Source: JBFHRE01 sp041746105 (GTDB lineage: Bacteria; Actinomycetota; Acidimicrobiia; Spongiisociales; ZC4RG35). Taken from it: a stretch of 5,100 nucleotides of DNA. The notes beneath the pieces were generated by a model. It was not told the origin of the DNA. It saw nothing but the letters and a program-made list of their open reading frames with translations, and did not search any database. A program made the translations under genes and the position numbers. Within the stretch, counting starts at the first letter, position 1, and every line of letters begins with the position of its first letter. Shown here piece after piece: positions 1 through 5,100 of this stretch. The stretch covers positions 1 to 5,100 of the forward strand of contig JBGTHP010000008.1 of the NCBI GenBank assembly GCA_041746105.1, written 5' to 3'.

Positions 1-22
1 GGGAGGCGCCGAAGCGCCTCCC
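1..22 (-). terminator. Hairpin with UUCG loop, probable terminator of the M28 peptidase gene
   Basis: A perfect 9-bp inverted repeat pairs positions 1-9 (GGGAGGCGC) with 14-22 (GCGCCTCCC) around a 4-base loop. Read on the minus strand the loop is TTCG closed by a C-G pair, the very stable cUUCGg tetraloop; on the plus strand the loop would be CGAA. This supports function in minus-strand RNA. It lies 22 bases past the TGA stop of the peptidase (45-47). The T tract expected after an intrinsic terminator would fall outside the window, so termination itself is inferred. It could also be an RNA-stabilising 3' hairpin, or a bidirectional terminator shared with a convergent gene to the left. Confidence 0.75.
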
Positions 23-44
23 CTCTCCTCATGCCATATCGAGA

Positions 45-1592
45 TCAGGAAGCGACCGGGTCGTCCTCATGGAGACCACCCTGGGAGCCGTCGCCCGGAT
101 AACCGGAGGCGCCCGTCGAACCAGATGCACCGGAAGGTGACCCCGGGACCTGCTTGCCCTTGACTCCATTCACTGCCTCGGTCGTGAAGGCGTACGTCAA
201 CGTGGCGAACGCGACGGCGTCCACGTTGATATCGAATGCCTTGAGGCTGATGTTGTCATAGGTGTCGCAAGCCAGGTGATAGCAGGGGTCGAAGGCGATC
301 CCGGCCGTGCCACCCCAGATGGCCGCTTCGTCATCGGTCTTGATCACTTCAGCGCCGGTGAACAAGCCCCCGGAGGGGATACCAACGGCTATGAACGCCC
401 CATAGTCGGAGCGACCCGAGAAGTCGGTTCCCTTGAACGGTTCACCCAACCCGGAGTAGAACGTCTCGAACAGATCCTCGATCTCAGCCGATCCCGTCGG
501 GCCGGCGCCCGCACCGACCATGTCGGAGTCGTCGCCGTCGTATACGAAGAACACGTAGTTGGGCGACCCGATCATGTCGAAGTTGAGATACAGCGCGATC
601 TTGTCCTGCTCGGCCTGGGGAAGGTTGGCGATGTAGTGGTTGGACCCGACCAGGCCAGACTCCTCTGCTCCCCACCAGGCGAAGCGGACCTTGTTGACCG
701 GCTTGACCTTGGCCATCGCCTCTGCGACTTCGAGGATGGCGGCGCTGCCGCTTCCGTTGTCCTGAATGCCAGGTCCGGCGTTGACCGAGTCGAGGTGGGC
801 TCCCACCATCACAACGTTGTTGGGATCGCCGCCCGGAGTCTCGGCAAAGACATTTGATGTCGTTGCCTCACCACGGAAAGTGTCGGTCTTGAGCCGCATC
901 ACCAGGCCAGGGATGGCCGCCAGCGCCTGCCCGACCTCTTGCGTCACGGCGGTGACGGAGATGTCGAGGGTGAAGGTGGATCCGAGTGTGCCGTTCAACG
1001 TGCCCGCAATGTTGTTGTAGATCACCACGCCGGCCGCCCCGGCGTTGAAGGCGTTGGTTGCTTTCAGCGCAAACGTGCAGGTACCACGGCTGATCAAGGC
1101 GATGTTCCCAGCCGGGAACCCGACGAAGTCGGCGGCTTCACAACCGGGTGTGGGATCGACGGGAGGCGCAGGCAGTGCGGTGACTGCTGCGGTGTTGTCC
1201 CCGCTCCCCGAGTAGGACATGATGTTGTTGACGATCGGCCCCGCCGGTGCCGGCGACACTTGCTCGAGAACCGCGGGGGTCAACGAGATGAACGTCTGGA
1301 ACACGAAGTCCTGGGTGGTCACGACGTATCCGGCTGCGGTCATCTTCGCTGCAACATAGGCAGCAGACTGGTCGTAACCAGGCGTTCCCGAAGTGCGGAT
1401 GCCGTTGTTGGCATCGGCGATCGCCTGGAACGCAGCCTGGTGTTCTCTGGCTCCATCGAGCGTGGCACACTCGAGCAGCTCCTTGTAGGTGTTGTTGGTC
1501 CGGGTGTCACATGCCGGCGATGCGGCGCCTACTGCAGGCGCCGCTGTCATTACGAGCATCAATGATGCCAATAGCAGAAGCACACGCTTCAT
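45..1592 (-). CDS. Secreted M28 family zinc aminopeptidase with PA domain
   Basis: This encodes an exported di-zinc exopeptidase of 515 residues that should remove N-terminal residues from extracellular peptides. Residues 1-23 form a signal peptide (MKR, a hydrophobic stretch, then a VGA cleavage site); the cysteine at 28 has no lipobox. Residues about 105-245 contain a PA (protease-associated) domain with the pair C151 and C172. The catalytic domain spans about 246-470. All expected metal and active-site residues are visible: H266 and D268 in AHLDS, D278 in QDN, catalytic E310 and ligand E311 in WWGAEESG, D339 in NFDM, and H439 in DPCYH. C437 and C443 flank that histidine and probably form a disulfide. 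The layout resembles the Streptomyces griseus aminopeptidase and aminopeptidase Y group; side-chain preference cannot be read from sequence. Residues 482-515 are a Gly/Ser/Pro-rich tail ending acidic, with no LPXTG motif. The ATG at 1592 is preferred to an in-frame ATG at 1634 because a GGAGGA site lies 5 bases upstream of it and the signal peptide then starts normally. Confidence 0.95.
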   Translation of the reverse strand: MKRVLLLLASLMLVMTAAPAVGAASPACDTRTNNTYKELLECATLDGAREHQAAFQAIADANNGIRTSGTPGYDQSAAYVAAKMTAAGYVVTTQDFVFQTFISLTPAVLEQVSPAPAGPIVNNIMSYSGSGDNTAAVTALPAPPVDPTPGCEAADFVGFPAGNIALISRGTCTFALKATNAFNAGAAGVVIYNNIAGTLNGTLGSTFTLDISVTAVTQEVGQALAAIPGLVMRLKTDTFRGEATTSNVFAETPGGDPNNVVMVGAHLDSVNAGPGIQDNGSGSAAILEVAEAMAKVKPVNKVRFAWWGAEESGLVGSNHYIANLPQAEQDKIALYLNFDMIGSPNYVFFVYDGDDSDMVGAGAGPTGSAEIEDLFETFYSGLGEPFKGTDFSGRSDYGAFIAVGIPSGGLFTGAEVIKTDDEAAIWGGTAGIAFDPCYHLACDTYDNISLKAFDINVDAVAFATLTYAFTTEAVNGVKGKQVPGSPSGASGSTGASGYPGDGSQGGLHEDDPVAS

Positions 1593-1597
1593 AAGGG

Positions 1598-1603
1598 TCC
1601 TCC
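1598..1603 (-). promoter_or_regulatory. Ribosome binding site of the M28 peptidase gene
   Basis: On the minus strand the sequence is GGAGGA, then CCCTT, then the ATG at 1592. This strong Shine-Dalgarno match at 5-base spacing decides the start: the longer reading frame from 1634 would put 14 charged residues (VERRRTL and so on) ahead of the signal peptide. A dedicated site also means the gene does not depend on translation from the upstream aap genes. Confidence 0.8.
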
Positions 1604-1740
1604 GTCTCTCCACTCCACGATTCCCAGACACCAAGTGCCCAACGTGACCGTAGCCGTTTAGAGGAACTGATGCCCGGCTCCTCCGCCAAAACCTGCCGGG
1701 CGCACCTCAGGGCTGGTCCGCGCCTCAAACCTACACCCCT

Positions 1741-1791
1741 GGTGGTCCGCGGGCGGTGCGAATCCGCACATGATTCCTGCGGGCGCCCACC
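1741..1791. repeat. Nested inverted repeats, possible structured RNA element
   Basis: GGTGG at 1741-1745 can pair with CCACC at 1787-1791. Inside it, GTGCG at 1756-1760 pairs perfectly with CGCAC at 1765-1769 around a 4-base loop. Extra GCG/CGC pairing next to the outer stem is possible, giving a long arm with an internal hairpin about 150-200 bases upstream of the peptidase start. The pairing is seen directly; a biological role is not shown. In a GC-rich intergenic region some of this is expected by chance. The string GGTGCGAATCCG on the plus strand superficially recalls part of a cobalamin riboswitch, but the other conserved boxes are absent. Confidence 0.35.
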
Positions 1792-1830
1792 GGCACGAGA
1801 CCCCTCATACCGGACGAAAGCACTTACAGG

Positions 1831-1861
1831 CCTGGGTGTCGCAACCCGAAGGTCACCCAGG
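1831..1861 (-). terminator. Inverted repeat downstream of aapP, possible weak terminator
   Basis: CCTGGGTG (1831-1838) pairs perfectly over 8 bp with CACCCAGG (1854-1861), leaving a 15-base loop, about 40 bases past the aapP stop. A shorter competing stem, GTCAC/GTGAC (1852-1856/1861-1865), overlaps it. No T tract follows on the minus strand, so it does not fit a classical intrinsic terminator. It may instead be a transcript-end stabiliser, or let some read-through continue into the peptidase gene. Confidence 0.35.
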
Positions 1862-1900
1862 TGACGCCGGTTCCGATCTCTGTTCCTGAGCTGGATACCC

Positions 1901-2680
1901 CTACAGGATCTGGCTCAGGAACAGTTTGGTTCTGTCCTCTTGGGGGTCGGTGAAGAAATGCTCGGGGGTCCCCACCTCGACGATCTGACCGTCGGCCATG
2001 AAGACGACCCTGTCGGCGACTTCACGGGCGAAGCCCATCTCGTGGGTCACAACGATCATCGTCATCCCTTCTCGAGCCAGGTCTTTCATGGTGTCTAGCA
2101 CCTCCCCGATCATCTCAGGGTCAAGGGCCGAGGTCGGCTCATCGAACAGCATCACCTTCGGCGTCATTGCAAGCGATCGGGCAATTGCGACGCGCTGCTG
2201 CTGGCCGCCGGATAGCTGGCCCGGATACTTCTTCGCCTGTTCTGGAATCCGAACCCTGGCGAGAAGCTCCATCCCCAGTTCCTCTGCCGCCTTCTTCGGC
2301 ATACGCCTCACCTGGCGCGGGGCGAGCGTGACGTTCTCGAGAACTGTCAGGTGAGGAAACAGATTGAACTGCTGAAAGACCATCCCCGTCTCGCGGCGAA
2401 TCTCCTGGATGTTCTTGATGTCCTCGGTCAACTCGATGCCATCGACGAGGATCCGGCCGGCGTCGTGCTCCTCGAGACGGTTGATGCAGCGGATCATTGT
2501 GGACTTTCCCGAGCCGGAGGGCCCGATCACCACCACGACCTCCTGACGACCCACGCTCAGATTGATGTCCTGAAGCGCTTGAAAGGTCCCGAAGAACTTG
2601 TCGACCCCAACCAACTCGATGATGGCGTCACCAACCGACTTGGTTGCGTCGGAAAACACTGACTGACCTGTCTCACTCAT
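1901..2680 (-). CDS. aapP: Amino-acid ABC transporter ATP-binding protein (AapP/GlnQ type)
   Basis: This 259-residue cytoplasmic ATPase would power the importer formed with AapQ and AapM. The motifs are complete and in order: A-loop aromatic near F30, Walker A GPSGSGKST at 53-61, Q-loop Q103 in VFQQ, signature LSGGQQQ at 156-162, Walker B VMLFDEP at 176-182, D-loop SALD at 184-187 and switch histidine H213 in VTHEM. Length and wording (FNLFPHLTVLENV, PTSALDPEM) are typical of the polar amino acid transport ATPases GlnQ, HisP and AapP. The roughly 18 residues before the domain are variable and unremarkable. The ATG at 2680 overlaps the aapM stop in an ATGA and has AGGAG 10 bases upstream. The frame stays open up to 3490, but that extension lies over aapM and does not read as protein. 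Intact and presumably functional. The amino acid range cannot be fixed from the ATPase, so the name rests on the neighbouring permeases. Confidence 0.95.
   Translation of the reverse strand: MSETGQSVFSDATKSVGDAIIELVGVDKFFGTFQALQDINLSVGRQEVVVVIGPSGSGKSTMIRCINRLEEHDAGRILVDGIELTEDIKNIQEIRRETGMVFQQFNLFPHLTVLENVTLAPRQVRRMPKKAAEELGMELLARVRIPEQAKKYPGQLSGGQQQRVAIARSLAMTPKVMLFDEPTSALDPEMIGEVLDTMKDLAREGMTMIVVTHEMGFAREVADRVVFMADGQIVEVGTPEHFFTDPQEDRTKLFLSQIL
2677..2680 (-). other. ATGA stop/start overlap, aapM to aapP
   Basis: The TGA stop of aapM (2679-2677) and the ATG of aapP (2680-2678) share bases. This geometry is typical of translational coupling, keeping permease and ATPase synthesis in step. 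Here a recognisable AGGAG at 2691-2695 lies inside the end of aapM, so both direct initiation and re-initiation are possible. Confidence 0.85.
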
Positions 2681-3915
2681 CGGGTACCAACTCCTAGTTT
2701 CTTTTCGAGCCGCTGGCTCTCTCTCGACATCGTGAACGAGCCGACCCAAAAGAGGAAACCCACGAATACGAGCGATTCGATTATCAATCCCTGACCTCGA
2801 TAGGCGGGCTGCTGGGTGATGGCGCCGGCTCCGGCGAGGAAGTCGAGGATGCCAAGCGCCAGACCGGCCAGGGTCGTGTCCTTGAACAGCGAGATGAACT
2901 GCCCGATCTGAGCAGGTATCACATTGCGCAACGCCTGCGGAAGCACGATCAGCCGCATCTGCTTCGCCGGAGTCAAACCAAGCGCCTTTGCGGCCTCTTC
3001 CTGTCCGTTGGGTACGGACTGAAGGCCGCCCCTTACGATCTCTGCGATGTAGGCGGCGGTGAAGATGGTGAAAGTCACAACCGCCCGGATCGCCTTCGAG
3101 GGCGCGAGAGAGGCAGGCACGAAGAACTCCAACGACACGTTCGCGAGCAAAAGCAGGACATAGAGTGGCGAACCGCGAACCAGTTCGATGTAAACGATCG
3201 AAACCGCTTTGAGGAGTTTCAGCTTCGATCGCCGGCCAAGCGCCAAAAGCACACCGATGGGAAAGGAAAGGATTATGCCGGCGGCCGCCGAGGTCAGGTT
3301 GAACATGAACCCTTCCCATTCGGCGAGCGGCACGGTTCCGACGAGGTAGAGGTAGACCACGATCGGCACTGCCGTCATGAGCAAGATCAACGATCGAGTG
3401 GCCCACGGTGAAAGAAAGCGGACACCAATCTTGCGGCCAATGTACGAGCCCACCACGCCACCGACGAGCATCGACCCCACCATGAGCCACGGGCCTGCCG
3501 TATCGGTGAGGAGGAGCAACAACAAAGCGGTCGCGATCACGAGGCTGAAGCGTCGGACCAGATCAGACAAACGTTCCGAGGTGCTCATGCCCTCGATCGT
3601 CGAGGTGCCGTTTCTCACGTGGCGCCCGGCGACGATGCCGGAGATCACTCCTCCCCACGCCGACAGGACGACCACAGAAGCCCCGATAGCAAGGAGTTCG
3701 TCGCCGGGCCATCTCCCAACCATGAGCAGCTTGAGGTTGGTGTTGATGATATCCCAGCGGGCGTTCACGAAGACGAAGAGGAAGACCCGATACAGCAAAT
3801 AGATGCTGGTGGAGCCAATAACCAGGCTGATGACGGAGTCGAACGGAGTGCGAAATAGGTTCCGCCGTGCCCACGACATCCCTGAGGGTTTGACGATCAC
3901 ACGGGTAGCCGTCAT
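2677..3915 (-). CDS. aapM: General L-amino-acid ABC transporter permease (AapM type)
   Basis: This 412-residue inner-membrane permease should pair with AapQ to form the importer's channel. The last 200 residues (about 205-398) are the HisM-type transport domain. ELVRGSP at 244-250 is the usual entry to that fold, and the ATPase-coupling EAA loop at 307-328 is canonical: EAAKALG, with the invariant glycine at G313, running to LPQA. Before this domain lies a long N-terminal part with hydrophobic segments near 27-50, 74-96, 122-140, 142-160 and 174-194, separated by a basic soluble loop at about 97-121. That extended half distinguishes AapM/YhdY proteins from the short HisM/GlnP permeases of about 220 residues; the segment WARRNLFRTP at 15-24 and the stretch NLKLLMVGRWP at 60-70 are also AapM-like. 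The start at 3915 overlaps the aapQ stop and has no clear Shine-Dalgarno. The next in-frame Met (residue 13) has no better site and would cut conserved sequence. Substrate range is inferred from the family. Confidence 0.92.
   Translation of the reverse strand: MTATRVIVKPSGMSWARRNLFRTPFDSVISLVIGSTSIYLLYRVFLFVFVNARWDIINTNLKLLMVGRWPGDELLAIGASVVVLSAWGGVISGIVAGRHVRNGTSTIEGMSTSERLSDLVRRFSLVIATALLLLLLTDTAGPWLMVGSMLVGGVVGSYIGRKIGVRFLSPWATRSLILLMTAVPIVVYLYLVGTVPLAEWEGFMFNLTSAAAGIILSFPIGVLLALGRRSKLKLLKAVSIVYIELVRGSPLYVLLLLANVSLEFFVPASLAPSKAIRAVVTFTIFTAAYIAEIVRGGLQSVPNGQEEAAKALGLTPAKQMRLIVLPQALRNVIPAQIGQFISLFKDTTLAGLALGILDFLAGAGAITQQPAYRGQGLIIESLVFVGFLFWVGSFTMSRESQRLEKKLGVGTR
2691..2695 (-). promoter_or_regulatory. 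Ribosome binding site of aapP
   Basis: On the minus strand AGGAG lies 10 bases before the ATG at 2680, inside the last codons of aapM. The spacing is a little long but workable. It supports the 259-residue start over the much longer upstream open frame. Confidence 0.6.
3912..3915 (-). other. ATGA stop/start overlap, aapQ to aapM
   Basis: The aapQ stop TGA (3914-3912) and aapM start ATG (3915-3913) overlap by four bases. The minus-strand bases just upstream (AAGTTGGTTGAACG) hold no convincing Shine-Dalgarno, so aapM translation probably depends on ribosomes finishing aapQ, which would hold the two permease subunits near equal amounts. Confidence 0.85.
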
Positions 3916-5075
3916 CGTTCAACCAACTTGAACCGCCTGTTTGCCACATTGACGAAAGACGATGTGACGAGGGAAAGCACTACATAAAAACCCAAGGCGA
4001 GGGTGAAGGCGGGAACCGCCGGCGAGCCGTTGCCGACCGACACCTGGGTCACATTGGTCAACTCGAAGTAGGCAAACCCTGCCCCAAGCGACGAGTTCTT
4101 TATTAGGTTCAGGTATTGGTTGCCAAGAGGCGGGATCGCGATCCTCATTGCCTGTGGCAGGACCACATTCCACATACGTTGGAAACCGCTCAGCGCCAGG
4201 GCGCTTGCGGCCTCACCCTGGCCGAGGGGTACAGCCTGGATCGACCCACGAACGATCTCGGCGATGTGGCTTGCGGTGTAGATCACGAGAGCGACCATGA
4301 CGGCGAAATATGAAGGGTCGATGCGAATCCCGCCGGCGATCTGCTTGCCGTCGACCTGTGGCAAAGTGAATGAAGCTCCCACCAGGATCCAACCCAGGAC
4401 AAGTGCAAGCACGAAGAATGCCCCTCCATACAGCCCTGCCCGGGAGGGTGCACCCGTTTCATCGGAGACCGAGCGGCGCCAGCGTGCGATCAGCCACCAG
4501 CCAACGATTCCGATGCTCATGATGCCCAGTAGCAGCCGACCGGAGGTGCCCTGATACCAAGGGACACCGATGCCGCGATTGGACACCACCATGAGGTCGC
4601 CGGGTGTCCAAGAGTCCTCGATCCGCGGCAAAACCTGTAACACCACCCCCAGGAACGTGAAGGTCAGGATGAGAAGAAGGGGGAGATTGCGCAGTGCCTC
4701 GACGAACACCGTTGAGAGCTTGCGCACGAGCCAGTTCTTGGAAAGTCGGCCGATGCCAACGAGCGTCCCGAGAATGGTGGCCAAGATGAGGCCGACGACC
4801 GAAACCCGGATGGTGTTCATGAGGCCGATGACATAGGCGCTTCGGACCGAGTCGGTTGGAGAGAACTCGGCGCCGGGGATATCGAAGCTGGCCGGGCTCT
4901 TGAGGAATGAAAAGTTGGTGGGGATGCCACTGGCTGCGGTGTTCCTCTGATAGTTACCGAAGAGCCAATAGAGGATGGCAGCGACAATGGCGAACACCAG
5001 AAGTTGGAAAGCCCAGGACAAAACCCTGACGTTCCGGTAGAACGGTGGGCGCGTTTTTTGGGCCGCGTTTGTCAT
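3912..5075 (-). CDS. aapQ: General L-amino-acid ABC transporter permease (AapQ type)
   Basis: This 387-residue membrane permease is the partner of AapM. Residue 21-39 is the first membrane segment. It is followed by an external loop with the AapQ-like stretch GIPTNFSFL (50-58) and FDIP (64-67), then the start of the HisM-type domain (about 82-148: LMNTIRVSVVGL, RLSKNWLVRKLS, EALRNLPLL). An insert with two hydrophobic segments (about 180-198 and 216-234) separates this from the rest (253-275, EAA loop 288-309, and a last segment about 353-376). PPLGNQYLNLIKNSSL at 315-330 is a hallmark of this subfamily. One oddity is that the EAA loop reads EAASALALSG, so alanine (A294) stands where most members have the invariant glycine. 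The ATG at 5075 begins a typical N-terminus (PPFYRNVRVL), but the bases before it are C-rich on this strand with no Shine-Dalgarno. The gene appears complete and first of the three in the window; a binding-protein gene is expected upstream, out of view. Confidence 0.92.
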   Translation of the reverse strand: MTNAAQKTRPPFYRNVRVLSWAFQLLVFAIVAAILYWLFGNYQRNTAASGIPTNFSFLKSPASFDIPGAEFSPTDSVRSAYVIGLMNTIRVSVVGLILATILGTLVGIGRLSKNWLVRKLSTVFVEALRNLPLLLILTFTFLGVVLQVLPRIEDSWTPGDLMVVSNRGIGVPWYQGTSGRLLLGIMSIGIVGWWLIARWRRSVSDETGAPSRAGLYGGAFFVLALVLGWILVGASFTLPQVDGKQIAGGIRIDPSYFAVMVALVIYTASHIAEIVRGSIQAVPLGQGEAASALALSGFQRMWNVVLPQAMRIAIPPLGNQYLNLIKNSSLGAGFAYFELTNVTQVSVGNGSPAVPAFTLALGFYVVLSLVTSSFVNVANRRFKLVER

Positions 5076-5089
5076 CGGTGATCGGGCGT

Positions 5090-5100
5090 GGGGGGGGGGG
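5090..5100. repeat. Eleven-base G homopolymer at the window edge
   Basis: Positions 5090-5100 are an unbroken G run ending exactly at the window boundary, 15 bases upstream of the aapQ start. No other run of this length occurs in the window. A poly-G contig end from two-colour sequencing chemistry would look like this; a genuine G/C tract upstream of aapQ is the alternative. Confidence 0.9.

Larger units (their letters stand above)
1593..1900. other. Gene-free stretch between aapP and the peptidase, rich in repeats
   Basis: About 308 bases without a convincing gene. The only open frame of any length on the plus strand (1670-1864, 64 codons) is arginine/proline-rich, has no ribosome binding site and resembles no family I know. 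Visible structure: inverted repeat 1672-1678/1695-1701 (GCCCGGC/GCCGGGC); overlapping alternative stem 1699-1703/1720-1724 (GGCGC/GCGCC); 9-base direct repeat TGGTCCGCG at 1714-1722 and 1743-1751; 7-base direct repeat GCGGGCG at 1749-1755 and 1779-1785; hairpin 1756-1769; and inverted repeat 1831-1838/1854-1861. A peptidase promoter would be expected here. TACGGT, read on the minus strand about 50 bases upstream of the ATG, fits a loose TANNNT -10 box, but no partner -35 is recognisable, so I do not call a promoter. No tRNA or known riboswitch was recognised. Confidence 0.6.

Noticed and set aside
276..1565. Long plus-strand open frames opposite the peptidase (276-857 and 939-1565)
   Set aside because: They are antisense shadows of a GC-rich gene whose minus-strand product is a textbook M28 enzyme; their translations show no recognisable domain and no ribosome binding site.
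1593..1634. Longer start for the peptidase at 1634
   Set aside because: It would add 14 residues ahead of a standard signal peptide and ignore the strong GGAGGA site 5 bases before the ATG at 1592.
1741..1791. tRNA-like or cobalamin-riboswitch-like sequence
   Set aside because: The plus-strand GGTGCGAATCCG and the minus-strand ACCACCA look suggestive, but no cloverleaf can be built and the other conserved riboswitch boxes are missing; the plus-strand direction also leads into no gene.
1670..1864. Possible 64-residue plus-strand gene in the intergenic region
   Set aside because: Arg/Pro-rich composition, no Shine-Dalgarno, no family resemblance, and it runs through the inverted repeats.
2681..3490. 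Upstream extension of the aapP reading frame (about 270 extra residues)
   Set aside because: It overlaps aapM in another frame, is rich in Arg/Pro/His without domain character, and the real ATPase start at 2680 has the ATGA junction and a Shine-Dalgarno.
3591..3605. Inverted repeat CCTCGA/TCGAGG inside aapM
   Set aside because: It encodes ordinary residues in the loop of AapM and is short enough to arise by chance in GC-rich coding sequence.
1..5100. CRISPR arrays, transposons, phage genes, defence systems, attachment sites
   Set aside because: No regularly spaced repeats, transposase or integrase motifs, terminal inverted repeats or unknown gene clusters are visible; all long genes are housekeeping transport or secreted peptidase.

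Overview
The window looks like a piece of a high-GC bacterial chromosome (about 60% GC by eye), most likely from an actinobacterial-type organism. Reasons are the G/C-rich third codon positions that open long spurious reading frames on the opposite strand, the secreted M28 aminopeptidase of the Streptomyces griseus type, and Shine-Dalgarno-preceded genes. A more exact placement, for example in Acidimicrobiia, would be a guess. All four genes are on the minus strand, so transcription runs from high to low coordinates.

Layout, in order of transcription. The right end (5090-5100) is an 11-base G run at the window edge, which may be an assembly artefact. Positions 5075 to 1901 hold a tight three-gene ABC importer cassette of the general L-amino-acid (Aap) type: permease AapQ (3912-5075), permease AapM (2677-3915) and ATPase AapP (1901-2680). 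Both junctions are 4-base ATGA stop/start overlaps. The periplasmic-type binding protein (AapJ) is not in the window and would be expected beyond the right edge. A gene-free stretch of about 308 bases (1593-1900) follows. It carries several inverted and direct repeats, one of which may end the aap transcript. Next comes a complete secreted M28 zinc aminopeptidase with a PA domain (45-1592), preceded by a good ribosome binding site. It is followed by a perfect 9-bp hairpin with a UUCG loop (1-22), probably its terminator.

Working together (inference): the exported aminopeptidase would release free amino acids from peptides outside the cell, and the Aap importer would take up polar or charged L-amino acids. 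This fits a peptide-scavenging heterotroph. The gap, its hairpins and the peptidase's own ribosome binding site leave open whether the two units share a transcript.

I found no previously undescribed system here. The least explained part is the structured intergenic region. Smaller points are a Gly-to-Ala change in the AapQ coupling motif and the terminal poly-G run.
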